Of a DNA stretch of 64,000 nt, positions 49,295 through 57,086 are shown piece by piece. The notes beneath the pieces are model-generated. The model made no database searches. It saw only the letters and a list, made by a program, of their open reading frames with translations, and was not told where the DNA came from. The DNA is from Planktothrix agardhii NIES-204 (GTDB lineage Bacteria; Cyanobacteriota; Cyanobacteriia; Cyanobacteriales; Microcoleaceae), in the NCBI GenBank assembly GCA_003609755.1, contig AP017991.1, positions 780,001 to 844,000 of the forward strand. Reading direction: 5' to 3'. Both the position numbers and the translations under genes were made by a program. Numbering within the stretch: the first letter of the stretch is position 1; every line of letters starts with the position of its first letter.

Positions 49295-49894
49295 GTGGTA
49301 GAACAAAAAACACCTAACAATTTTGAACTCGAATCTTTAACCCGGACTCAGGTTTTGATAGCCATGGGGGGGACGGCTATTATATTATTAGCGATCGCTA
49401 AAGCTTGGTTATATCTGAGTCATGTCACCCTTTTACCGATTAACTTAACGTGGGTTAGTTTGGGGTTGGGGTTAGGTGTGGGATCAATGATTACAGTTGC
49501 TAGTTTTGTCATGTATAGAATCTGGCCTGCCTATAGTCGCAGTGCAGATATTTATTTAAAATTAGTCTTAACTCCTTTATTATGGCCGGATTTAATTTGG
49601 TTAGGCTTATTACCCGGACTGAGTGAGGAGTTATTATTTCGAGGAGTAATGTTATCGGATTTGGGATTAGGAACTCTGGCTTTAGTTGTTTCTAGTATTG
49701 CTTTTGGGGTTCTACATTTTAGCGGTTCTCAACAATGGCCTTATGTGATTTGGGCAACGGTTGTGGGGTTTATTTTAGGGTATAGTGCGATCGCCACAGG
49801 TAATTTATTAATTCCGATTATAGCCCATATTTTTACTAATTTTATGTCTGGTTGTTTATGGAAATTAAACTATTTTGGTGCTAAACTCCCATAA
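49295..49894 (+). CDS. CPBP family intramembrane metalloprotease
   Basis: A 199-aa membrane protein with about five to six hydrophobic segments. The CPBP motifs are present: SEELLFRG (EExxxR type), FGVLHF and HIFTNF supply the Glu and His residues of the intramembrane site. Family members process prenylated or signal-like proteins or act in immunity; the substrate is unknown here. The start is a GTG at 49295, 12 nt after the DUF3326 stop, so translation may be coupled. Confidence 0.88.
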   Translation: MVEQKTPNNFELESLTRTQVLIAMGGTAIILLAIAKAWLYLSHVTLLPINLTWVSLGLGLGVGSMITVASFVMYRIWPAYSRSADIYLKLVLTPLLWPDLIWLGLLPGLSEELLFRGVMLSDLGLGTLALVVSSIAFGVLHFSGSQQWPYVIWATVVGFILGYSAIATGNLLIPIIAHIFTNFMSGCLWKLNYFGAKLP

Positions 49895-49989
49895 ATCCCC
49901 CTGATATCCTGCTGCATTTCTTTGTGTCTTAGTGCCTTTGTGTTTACTTCAAATTGTCAAATTCTCAATCTTCACGCCATACCCCATGC

Positions 49990-51348
49990 TTATTTACCGA
50001 CAAAAACAAACTTCAAAACAAAAATAACCGCTAAAATCCACATCGCAATATTGGTTTCATGAAACTTCCCTTGACAGGATTTAATCACAGGATAAGTAAT
50101 TAAACCAACAGCCAAACCATCGGCGATAGAATAACTTAAAGGCATAATAAAAATCGTTAAAAATGCCGGAATAGATTCTGCTGGGTCATCCCAGCGAATA
50201 TATTGAACACTCCCCATCATTAACACCCCCACAATAATTAAAGCCGGGGCGGTGGCAAAACTGGGAATTCCAGATAATAGGGGAATAAAAAATATCGAAA
50301 TTGTGAATAATATTGCCACAATTACAGCCGTAAATCCACTTCTTCCCCCCTCAGAAATTCCCGATGCGGATTCAATATAAGTAGTTACCGTTGAAGTGCC
50401 AAAAATTGCCCCGGTTGTAGTGCCCACTGCATCGGCCATAAATGCTTCTGTAACCCTCGGAAATTCCCCATCTTGATTAATATAACCTGCTTTCATTCCT
50501 AACCCCGTTAGAGTGCCTACCGTATCAAATAAATCCACAAAGAAAAATACAAAGGTAATTGTAAATATTTGGAAAAAATTCACTTCTAAAACTTGTTTTA
50601 ACCCAATAATTCCTTGACCGAATAAATCCACAGGTAATTGAGGTAAACCGATAATTCCTTGGGGCCAAGGAGCAATTCCTAGAATCCATCCTAACCCGGC
50701 TGTGGCTAAAATTCCTAATAATAACGCCCCGGTAATTCGACGAGCAATTAAAGCAGAAGTAATCAAAATTCCGGCAATTGTAATTAATACAATCGGGTCG
50801 TTTAAGTTTCCTAATGTAGTGGTAGTGGCTGCATCAGTTACAATAATTTTTGCACCCGTTAAGGCAATATAGGCAATAAATAAACCAATTCCGGCGGCGA
50901 CGGCGTGTTTAATTCCTTCAGGAATAGCGGTGATAATTTTAGTTCTAAATTGACTCAGAGTTAAGGCGATAAAAATTAAGCCTTCAATTAAAATAGCGGC
51001 TAACGCCACCCGCCAAGGAATGCCTAATTTTAACACCACTGAAAAGGCAAAATAGGCGTTTAATCCCATGCCTGGGGCTAAAGCAAAGGGATATTTAGCA
51101 TATAATCCCATGACTAACGTTGCTAAGGCAGAAGCCAGGGCGGTTGCTATAACTAATTCTCCAAATAAATCCCCCGATGTTTGTAGAAAAATAGCATTGG
51201 ATAAAATAGCAGGATTGACAATTAAAATATAAGCCATAGTCATAAAAGTCGTGACTCCGGCGATAATTTCGATCCTAAAATTAGTCTGAAGTTCTCGAAA
51301 GTTGAAAAAACGGGCAATTGATTCTAAAGTGGAAGAATTAGAGTTCAT
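49990..51348 (-). CDS. NCS2 family purine permease (AzgA-like)
   Basis: A 452-aa transporter with about 12-14 membrane segments. VTTFMTMAYILIVNPAIL near residue 33, APGMGLNAYFAFSVV near 92, FFFVDLFDTVGTLTGLG near 262 and STVTTYIESASGISEGGRSG near 320 are diagnostic of the adenine/guanine/hypoxanthine branch (AzgA/PbuG). It probably imports purine bases with protons. It is transcribed alone. Confidence 0.93.
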   Translation of the reverse strand: MNSNSSTLESIARFFNFRELQTNFRIEIIAGVTTFMTMAYILIVNPAILSNAIFLQTSGDLFGELVIATALASALATLVMGLYAKYPFALAPGMGLNAYFAFSVVLKLGIPWRVALAAILIEGLIFIALTLSQFRTKIITAIPEGIKHAVAAGIGLFIAYIALTGAKIIVTDAATTTTLGNLNDPIVLITIAGILITSALIARRITGALLLGILATAGLGWILGIAPWPQGIIGLPQLPVDLFGQGIIGLKQVLEVNFFQIFTITFVFFFVDLFDTVGTLTGLGMKAGYINQDGEFPRVTEAFMADAVGTTTGAIFGTSTVTTYIESASGISEGGRSGFTAVIVAILFTISIFFIPLLSGIPSFATAPALIIVGVLMMGSVQYIRWDDPAESIPAFLTIFIMPLSYSIADGLAVGLITYPVIKSCQGKFHETNIAMWILAVIFVLKFVFVGK

Positions 51349-51373
51349 ATTATCGCTGAATCAAAAATAAATT

Positions 51374-51696
51374 ATGGATATTAAAGCCGCCGTTGCTTGG
51401 GAAGCTGGAAAACCTTTAAACCCGGAGATCATGTTATTCCTTTGTATATTCTAGAATGTCGTAAATGTCAATATTGTTTAAGTTTTAAGACGAATTTATG
51501 TCAGGCAATTCGAGGGACTCAGGGCAAAGGTTTAATGCCCGATGGTAGTAGTCGTTTTTCTAAAAACGGTCAGATGATTCATCATTATATGGGAACTTCT
51601 ACCTTTTCAAATTATACGGTTTTACCGGAAATTGCCTTAGCAAAAATTCGAGAATATGCTCCATTTGATAAGGTTTGTTATATTTTTATGGGGTAG
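51374..51696 (+). pseudogene. S-(hydroxymethyl)glutathione dehydrogenase remnant
   Basis: It starts [17 protein letters not shown], the class III alcohol dehydrogenase N-terminus, then jumps by deletion (about 75 codons lost) and frame change into [21 protein letters not shown], continuing [10 protein letters not shown] and [12 protein letters not shown]. It stops at DKVCYIFMG, before the NAD-binding domain. The structural-zinc cysteines remain but the catalytic region is gone. Confidence 0.85.
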
Positions 51697-51796
51697 TTTT
51701 CAAATATTTAGATGGCTTTTAAAATTAGCTATTTTGTTCTAAATATTCTCAACTTACCCCATTATTTTAAAGATTTATTTTGACAAATTGATAATT

Positions 51797-52420
51797 TTAG
51801 GAGCAGAAAATACAGGTTAATTGCGATGTGGATTTTTGAGAAGGACAGGTTAAATGATTGGAACCAAACCAAGGATAAAAATTAGCATCCCAATCCGCCT
51901 TTGGTACAAATTCAAGAAATAAATCCATCATAATTTGATTGACAACCTTGGCAATAAATTGATTCACTAACCAATTATAGGTTTTCTCAAAATCTCGATC
52001 CCACTCTAAATAAACTGCACCAACTAATGCTTCAAACATTTCTGATAATATTTTTTGTTGTTCAAACTCCGGTTTGAAAGGATAGTTTTTTCCCAAATCA
52101 CTGCCTTGATCGATCTTGATTTTTAACGCTAATTTTGCTAAAATTATGGGACTAACTAAATCACTTTTTAAAAGCGTCCGGGTTGCTTCTCCTAAATGGG
52201 AATAGTGCAGATATAAATAATCACTCACCATTTGGCTAAACAAGTTAGAACCTAAATGAGTAATACCCCAATATTCTAGGGTTCTGAGTTTCCTTTCCTT
52301 GGGCGTTAAATCCAGGTTTTCTACAATAGCATCAGGATGAGTTAAGGCAATTTCCAATAACTCTTGATGAGTAAAAAACTTAATTCCAATTTGGTGTTTG
52401 ACAAAATTTGGATTAATCAT
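51797..52420 (-). CDS. RNase III-like protein with degenerate active site
   Basis: 207 aa. HQELLEIALTHPDA and LRTLEYWGITHLGSNLF (about residues 47-63), then LSEMFEALVGAVYLE (125-139), match the RNase III helical fold. Of the usual acidic residues, the Glu (49) and the later Glu (130) are kept, but the signature Asp of LGDAVL is Ile53 and the Asp before FEAL is Glu127. No dsRNA-binding domain. The C-terminus ends CIFCS. It may bind RNA without cutting, or be decaying. It lies between two broken formaldehyde genes, on the opposite strand. Confidence 0.7.
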   Translation of the reverse strand: MINPNFVKHQIGIKFFTHQELLEIALTHPDAIVENLDLTPKERKLRTLEYWGITHLGSNLFSQMVSDYLYLHYSHLGEATRTLLKSDLVSPIILAKLALKIKIDQGSDLGKNYPFKPEFEQQKILSEMFEALVGAVYLEWDRDFEKTYNWLVNQFIAKVVNQIMMDLFLEFVPKADWDANFYPWFGSNHLTCPSQKSTSQLTCIFCS

Positions 52421-52556
52421 GATTGAAAAAGATTTTAAGGTTTAATTAAAAGGAGTCTACAAGATATTAAAAGGAGATTACGGAAAACCAGAGATCGCTT
52501 TTCCGATTGATAAAATAAGTTGAGAAATTGAAAGTTTACAGAGGATTTCTGCTTGG

Positions 52557-52824
52557 AATCTAATCCGTGAAAGTTTATGCTTTGGTGGTAAAGTCTGGTT
52601 CTATCGCCATTTTTACTGCAAGTTGTCATAGCGAGATGGGATCTTTCGTCTGTCAACCACCCCAAGCTCAATCTCACCCTCTTCCCGTACTTTACTACCT
52701 TTTGGGATTAATCTGTAGGTCAGAAAACTTTACAATTCAAGCAGATATCCAAAATTTTCCCGTCATCCCCCATAAAACAGGAATTTTCGGTCATTCTATG
52801 GAAGGACATGGTGCTTGTCGTTAA
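52557..52824 (+). pseudogene. S-formylglutathione hydrolase remnant
   Basis: An N-terminal block LIRESLCFGGKVWFYRHF is readable in one frame from 52557, then a T5 run shifts the frame and TASCHSEMGSF, PPQAQSHPLPVLYYLLGL, then CRSENFT continue. After QADIQ about 70 codons are missing, and NFPVIPHKTGIFGHSMEGHG (nucleophile Ser in GHSMxG) follows before the stop. At least one frameshift and one large deletion. Confidence 0.85.
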
Positions 52825-52825
52825 A

Positions 52826-53179
52826 CTAAGTCAGAGAGTCTGGGAATATTGAGCGTCCACAACAGCGTTCAATTCCTAAGCTATCTAATAACAAATCGCT
52901 GACCGCATTAGCGATCGCAAATTCTCCAAAAAAACTTTTAGAAAAATCAAAAGATTCCATTTCAGTCACAATCGCCAGCACCAAAGAACCCACATCATTT
53001 TCCCCTTCCATTCGTTGACGAACATAAATTTGAGCGACACGCTGTGCAATAGTTTCATTCACAGATTCAGGGATAAATTGTTCATCCAACCAACGATTTA
53101 AGGTTTGTTTTAACCATTCTCCTTCCTGTTGCAAATTCTCACTAGGGGGTAAGGTTATGGGTGCAATGGGTTCATTCAT
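52826..53179 (-). CDS. Conserved hypothetical protein
   Basis: 117 aa, soluble, largely helical. A Pro-rich N-terminus (MNEPIAPITLPPSENL) is followed by EWLKQTLNRWLDEQFIPE, then VNETIAQRVAQIYVRQRMEG and a C-terminal LLLDSLGIERCCGRS with a Cys pair. I do not recognise a domain. The stop overlaps nothing, but lies 2 nt from the convergent pseudogene. Confidence 0.6.
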   Translation of the reverse strand: MNEPIAPITLPPSENLQQEGEWLKQTLNRWLDEQFIPESVNETIAQRVAQIYVRQRMEGENDVGSLVLAIVTEMESFDFSKSFFGEFAIANAVSDLLLDSLGIERCCGRSIFPDSLT

Positions 53180-53228
53180 ATCCGGTTAAATATTCACGGT
53201 TGACTTTTGACTATAACATTTGATGGTT

Positions 53229-53648
53229 CTAGTCTTGAATTAGGGTAATAATCGGAGAATCTTTACCTTTATATTCCTCTGATATTTTGTTTTTAATTAA
53301 TTCGGCAAATAACCGATTAATTGAGGATTCAATGGAATTAGCTTCTCTTTTAAAACAAACCTGAAAACTCTTAGCTTTGTCGTAGGTCTTTGTTTCTTTC
53401 CTATAGGTTTTTTCGGTTTTTGCCTCTACAAAAACTGAAGGATTGGGACGTTTATACCAATATAATTGATAGGAATAGGTGGAATCATTACCTTTAAATT
53501 TTAGAATATCATCTCCGTATCCGGGGATGGTGAGATAATATAATTCTCCCCTATGATAGACTTGGAGATAACCCCAGGTTTTCTCGGTTTTATTGAGAAG
53601 TTTTGTTAAGGTACTCTCTAACATAAAAGATGAGTTAAGATTTAGCAT
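53229..53648 (-). CDS. Hypothetical protein
   Basis: About 139 aa, soluble, basic. LLNKTEKTWGYLQVYHRGEL and YWYKRPNPSVFVEA suggest a beta-rich domain, followed by a Lys-rich helical end. No family recognised. The start is uncertain: the ATG at 53648 is chosen because an upstream start at 53720 would overlap the divergent aat gene; 53624 is also possible. Confidence 0.5.
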   Translation of the reverse strand: MLNLNSSFMLESTLTKLLNKTEKTWGYLQVYHRGELYYLTIPGYGDDILKFKGNDSTYSYQLYWYKRPNPSVFVEAKTEKTYRKETKTYDKAKSFQVCFKREANSIESSINRLFAELIKNKISEEYKGKDSPIITLIQD

Positions 53649-53703
53649 AGATGAGACAATACCCCTTAGTATATTAACCAAAGTATAGCAAAGTTTGTCA
53701 CCT

Positions 53704-54282
53704 ATGCAATATGATGTCAACGCAATTATCCAAGGGTATGCAGTAGGATACTTTTTGATGGCAAATGACGGGGAACATAGCTTGGAATGGTATTCTAGTC
53801 GAGAACGGGCCCTAATTCCCCTCGATCAACGATTTCGCTATCCCAGTTCTTTGCAACGGGTTTTGAATCAAAATCGGTTTACCGTCGCCATTAATCGAGA
53901 TTTTACTAGCGTTGTAGAAGGTTGTGCAAATCGAGAAGAAACTTGGATTTCTTCAGAATTAAAAGAAATTTATCATGCCTTAAACGAAGCTGGATTTGCC
54001 TATAGTTTTGAAACTTGGCAAGGAGATGAATTAGCCGGAGGCATCTTAGGAATTGTGATTGGTGGAGCTTTCATTGGGGAATCCATGTTTTTTAGAATCC
54101 CCGATGGTTCCAAGGTAGCAATGGTAAAGTTAGTTGAACGGTTAAGACAGAAAGAGTTTATTTTATTTGATGCTCAAATGAATAACCCTCACCTAGAAAG
54201 ATTTGGCTCTTATATTATTAAAAATAAAGAGTACAAAACTATCTTAAAAAAAGCAATCAATCAACCCTGCTCTCTCAATTAG
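53704..54282 (+). CDS. aat: Leucyl/phenylalanyl-tRNA--protein transferase
   Basis: About 192 aa. It transfers Leu or Phe from tRNA to N-terminal Lys/Arg of proteins, marking them for ClpS/ClpAP. The family blocks are GYAVGYFLMANDG, LEWYSSRERALIPLDQRF, GFAYSFETWQGDELAGGILG (with W and E), GESMFFR and FDAQMNNPHLERFGS. Starts at MQYDVNAII (53704). Confidence 0.95.
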   Translation: MQYDVNAIIQGYAVGYFLMANDGEHSLEWYSSRERALIPLDQRFRYPSSLQRVLNQNRFTVAINRDFTSVVEGCANREETWISSELKEIYHALNEAGFAYSFETWQGDELAGGILGIVIGGAFIGESMFFRIPDGSKVAMVKLVERLRQKEFILFDAQMNNPHLERFGSYIIKNKEYKTILKKAINQPCSLN

Positions 54283-54302
54283 TGAGTCCTTCAGGACTCA
54301 CT
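54281..54302. terminator. Terminator after aat
   Basis: AGTGAGTCCTTCAGGACTCACT forms a 9-bp perfect stem, overlapping the aat stop and followed by caaatctttctt. It lies between convergent aat and cobO. Confidence 0.7.
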
Positions 54303-54381
54303 CAAATCTTTCTTAATTATCTCAATTGAGATAAACCCGCCCCTAGGAATGAAACTAATTCAAGCAATATTAAATAGATAT

Positions 54382-55011
54382 TTAAAATTCTATTCCGGGT
54401 TGAGCCTTAATACCTTGTTCTCGAAAAGGATGTTTAATTAAAGACATTTCTGTCACCAGATCTGCTTGTTCAATTAAAGCCTGGGGAGCACCTCGACCTG
54501 TTAAAATAATATGGGTATCCTCAGCTTTTTTTTCAAGTCCAGCGAGAACTTCTTCAACGGGTAAATAACCTAGTTTTATAGCAATATTAATTTCATCCAG
54601 TAAAATCAATTTAAACTCAGAATTTCCAATAAAAGTTAGGGCTAAATTCCAAGCCTCCCGGGTTTTTTCAATATCTCGATCTCGGTCTTGAGTTTCCCAA
54701 GTAAATCCCTCCCCTAACGCATGAAATTCTAATTGTTCCGGCCATTTACTAAAAACCGCCTTTTCTGCGGGTTCCCAAGCACCTTTAATAAACTGAATAA
54801 TAGCGACCCGATAGCCATGACCCAAAGACCTTAACACCATCCCTAAAGCGGCAGTGGTTTTTCCCTTTCCGTTTCCAGTATTAACAATAATTAATCCTTT
54901 AGTTTGATTCCGTTCGGCTACTCGTTGATCCTGAACTTCCTTGCGCCGTTGCATTTTTAAACGGTGTTGTTCGGCGGTGAGACTGAATTCGCTCGTTGTG
55001 TTAGTTTCCAT
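54382..55011 (-). CDS. cobO: Cob(I)alamin adenosyltransferase (CobO/BtuR type)
   Basis: A 209-aa enzyme that adenosylates corrinoids from ATP. The P-loop variant IIVNTGNGKGKTTAALG lies near residue 41. QFIKGAWEPAEKA, WNLALTFIGNSEFKLILLDE and IILTGRGAPQALIEQADLVTE are CobO-specific in order. The N-terminal ~30 residues are a charged helix. No other cob gene is adjacent, and no B12 box is seen upstream. Confidence 0.94.
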   Translation of the reverse strand: METNTTSEFSLTAEQHRLKMQRRKEVQDQRVAERNQTKGLIIVNTGNGKGKTTAALGMVLRSLGHGYRVAIIQFIKGAWEPAEKAVFSKWPEQLEFHALGEGFTWETQDRDRDIEKTREAWNLALTFIGNSEFKLILLDEINIAIKLGYLPVEEVLAGLEKKAEDTHIILTGRGAPQALIEQADLVTEMSLIKHPFREQGIKAQPGIEF

Positions 55012-55424
55012 TTTTCATCTTAGATACTTGTTCGATCCTTATTTTACCTCTTTACTTTGAAAGAATTTAGGCGCAAAGATGCTAAACTCAAATATAATCC
55101 TATTGTCCAAAAACAATAGTTTACAATAAAAACCATTTAACTTACACCGCCGGGAAGTCCCCCGATCTACCTGTACCCAGGTGAGCGGTGGTATGAAAGA
55201 CAGGTCAACTCCGTACCTACGTTGACCCCATCTTTTTTCAGTATTATGTAGTAAGATATTCAGTTACCGATGGTGAAAAGGTTTCTAAATATGACAATCC
55301 TAATCTATCTCGAGAAAGATATAGACCGATCTTAATATATTGTAGCTTTAGATTAAACTCTAATTTAGTCTCAATTTGATCGCTATTTTACTCTGATAAA
55401 AATGACCTTAATTTTGGCTGAACC
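55012..55424. other. Intergenic region between cobO and RND operon
   Basis: About 410 bp between divergent genes. A small hairpin CTATTG/CAATAG lies at about 55110-55130 and the structured element at 55145-55238 is listed separately. The remaining sequence is AT-rich without a gene. Confidence 0.5.
55145..55238 (+). ncRNA. Candidate structured RNA, family not recognised
   Basis: A three-way junction is visible: CACCGC (55145-55150) pairs with GCGGTG (55185-55190), enclosing CGGG/CCCG (55151-55164) and ACCTG/CAGGT (55169-55182). A separate 7-bp hairpin GGTCAAC/GTTGACC (55203-55227) is followed by ccatctttttt, which looks like a plus-strand terminator. It could be a small RNA, a leader of the efflux operon, or a mobile repeat. 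Confidence 0.45.
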
Positions 55425-57020
55425 ATGTCTAATTTGCAATCCCCAAAATCTAACGTGAAAAAACAGGATCAAGAATGGATTCAGCAAGAAAACTACCGAG
55501 AAAAAACTGATTTTCTTGCTGAATCTTTACCCATAAAAATTACCCCACAACCATCAAATTCTAAAACGGGATGGTTCCAAATTCTACTTATTATTTCAAT
55601 GGCATTGGGGATTGGTTTTGTTGGAGGACAATGGTGGCAAAGCACGCCTAAAAATGAGGATAATCCAAAGTCAGAAAAAGCTAATAAGCCGAGGGGAAAT
55701 ACAGTTAAAATCGCTGCGGTAGAAACTTTTAAATTTGAAGAAACCTCTGATTTTGTAGGCACATTAGAGGCACAACGGGCGGTAGATATTAAGCCAGAAA
55801 TCGAAGGTAGAATTACTCAGATTTTAGTGCGTTCGGGGCAAGTGATTCAACAGGAAGAAACGATCGCTCGCCTCAAAAGTGATAGTGTAGAATCGAGTTT
55901 AAATCAAGCTAAAGCTAATTTAGTTAGAAATCAGGCTCGTTTATCAGAATTACAAGCCGGAAGTCGTCCTGAAGAAATTGCTCAGGGAAGGGCAAAATTA
56001 GCCGAAGCAAAAGCCAGATTAGCTGATGCCGAATCGGGGAGTTTATTAGCAGAAATTAATCAAGCCACATCTCAAATTGATTCGATTCAATCCGATGCTG
56101 AATTAGCTCAAAATCGGGTCAATCGCTTTAAAGATTTAAGCGAATCAGGGGCAATTTCTCAAGATCAATTTGATGCTTTATCCGCTCAAAAAAACAGTGC
56201 TAATGCAAATTTACAAGCGGCTAAACGCCGTTTAGAACAATTACAAAAAAATCGACAATCAGAAATTAATCTCCGTAAAGCCGTTGTTGAACAGGAAAAA
56301 CAGGCTTTAAACCAATTAGAAAATGGCACTCGAATTCAAGAAATTCAACAGGCGGAAGCCCAGGTTGCTGAAGCAGCGGCTCAGGTTCGCAATATTGAAT
56401 TAGATTTGCAAGAAACCGCCGTTTTAGCACCGTTTACCGGAGTAGTTGGTGATGTGGGAATTAAAGTTGGAGATTATGTTAGTAAAGGAGATATTCTCAC
56501 CCGTTTAACCGCAAATGATCAGTTAGAATTACGCTTACCCGTAGCCTTAGAACACAAAGAAGATCTCAAGTTAGGATTATCGGTGAACATGATTGATGCC
56601 CAGGGAAAAGTATTAGCCACCGGACGAATTAGTTTTATTTCTCCTTCAGTTAATCAAGACTCCCAAACAATTTTAGCTAAAGCAAGTTTTGATAATCGTC
56701 AAGGATTATTTAAAGATGGTCAATTTGTCCGGGCTGAAGTGGTTTGGAAACAAAAACTAAATGCCGTTGTAATTCCGATGACCGCCGTTCAATTTCAAGG
56801 TAATCAACGATTTGTATTTATTGCGGAAGGAGAAGAAAAATTAACCGCTAAAAAACAACCAATTAAATTAGGTTTAATTCAAAAAGATCAGGCGGAAATT
56901 TTAGAAGGATTGAAACCAGGACAAAAATTGATTATCTCCGGTACACAAAAATTATCCGATGGTGCAGCTATTAATATTTTACCTGCTAATTCCGATCAAA
57001 CTCCAAAGGGTAAACGTTAG
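55425..57020 (+). CDS. RND efflux periplasmic adaptor (HlyD/AcrA family)
   Basis: A 531-aa adaptor. One membrane segment (about residues 49-67) after a cytosolic N-terminus anchors it. A lipoyl half (VDIKPEIEGRITQILVRSGQ) precedes a long alpha-helical hairpin with Ala/Glu/Gln-rich repeats (about 150-310), the second lipoyl half (VLAPFTGVVGDVGIKVGDYV) and beta-barrel plus proximal domains (GLKPGQKLIISG). It bridges the permease to an outer-membrane channel, not encoded here. The permease follows 66 nt downstream. Confidence 0.93.
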   Translation: MSNLQSPKSNVKKQDQEWIQQENYREKTDFLAESLPIKITPQPSNSKTGWFQILLIISMALGIGFVGGQWWQSTPKNEDNPKSEKANKPRGNTVKIAAVETFKFEETSDFVGTLEAQRAVDIKPEIEGRITQILVRSGQVIQQEETIARLKSDSVESSLNQAKANLVRNQARLSELQAGSRPEEIAQGRAKLAEAKARLADAESGSLLAEINQATSQIDSIQSDAELAQNRVNRFKDLSESGAISQDQFDALSAQKNSANANLQAAKRRLEQLQKNRQSEINLRKAVVEQEKQALNQLENGTRIQEIQQAEAQVAEAAAQVRNIELDLQETAVLAPFTGVVGDVGIKVGDYVSKGDILTRLTANDQLELRLPVALEHKEDLKLGLSVNMIDAQGKVLATGRISFISPSVNQDSQTILAKASFDNRQGLFKDGQFVRAEVVWKQKLNAVVIPMTAVQFQGNQRFVFIAEGEEKLTAKKQPIKLGLIQKDQAEILEGLKPGQKLIISGTQKLSDGAAINILPANSDQTPKGKR

Positions 57021-57086
57021 GGAGGGGTGTTGACTGTTGATTGAAGCCCTAAAGGGCTTACTACAAAAATCCAATAGCCTAATAAT

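Noticed and set aside
55012-55424. Cobalamin riboswitch upstream of cobO
   Set aside because: The structured element lies 134 bp upstream of cobO, but no B12-box or other cobalamin-riboswitch core is visible, and its terminator-like end points the other way.
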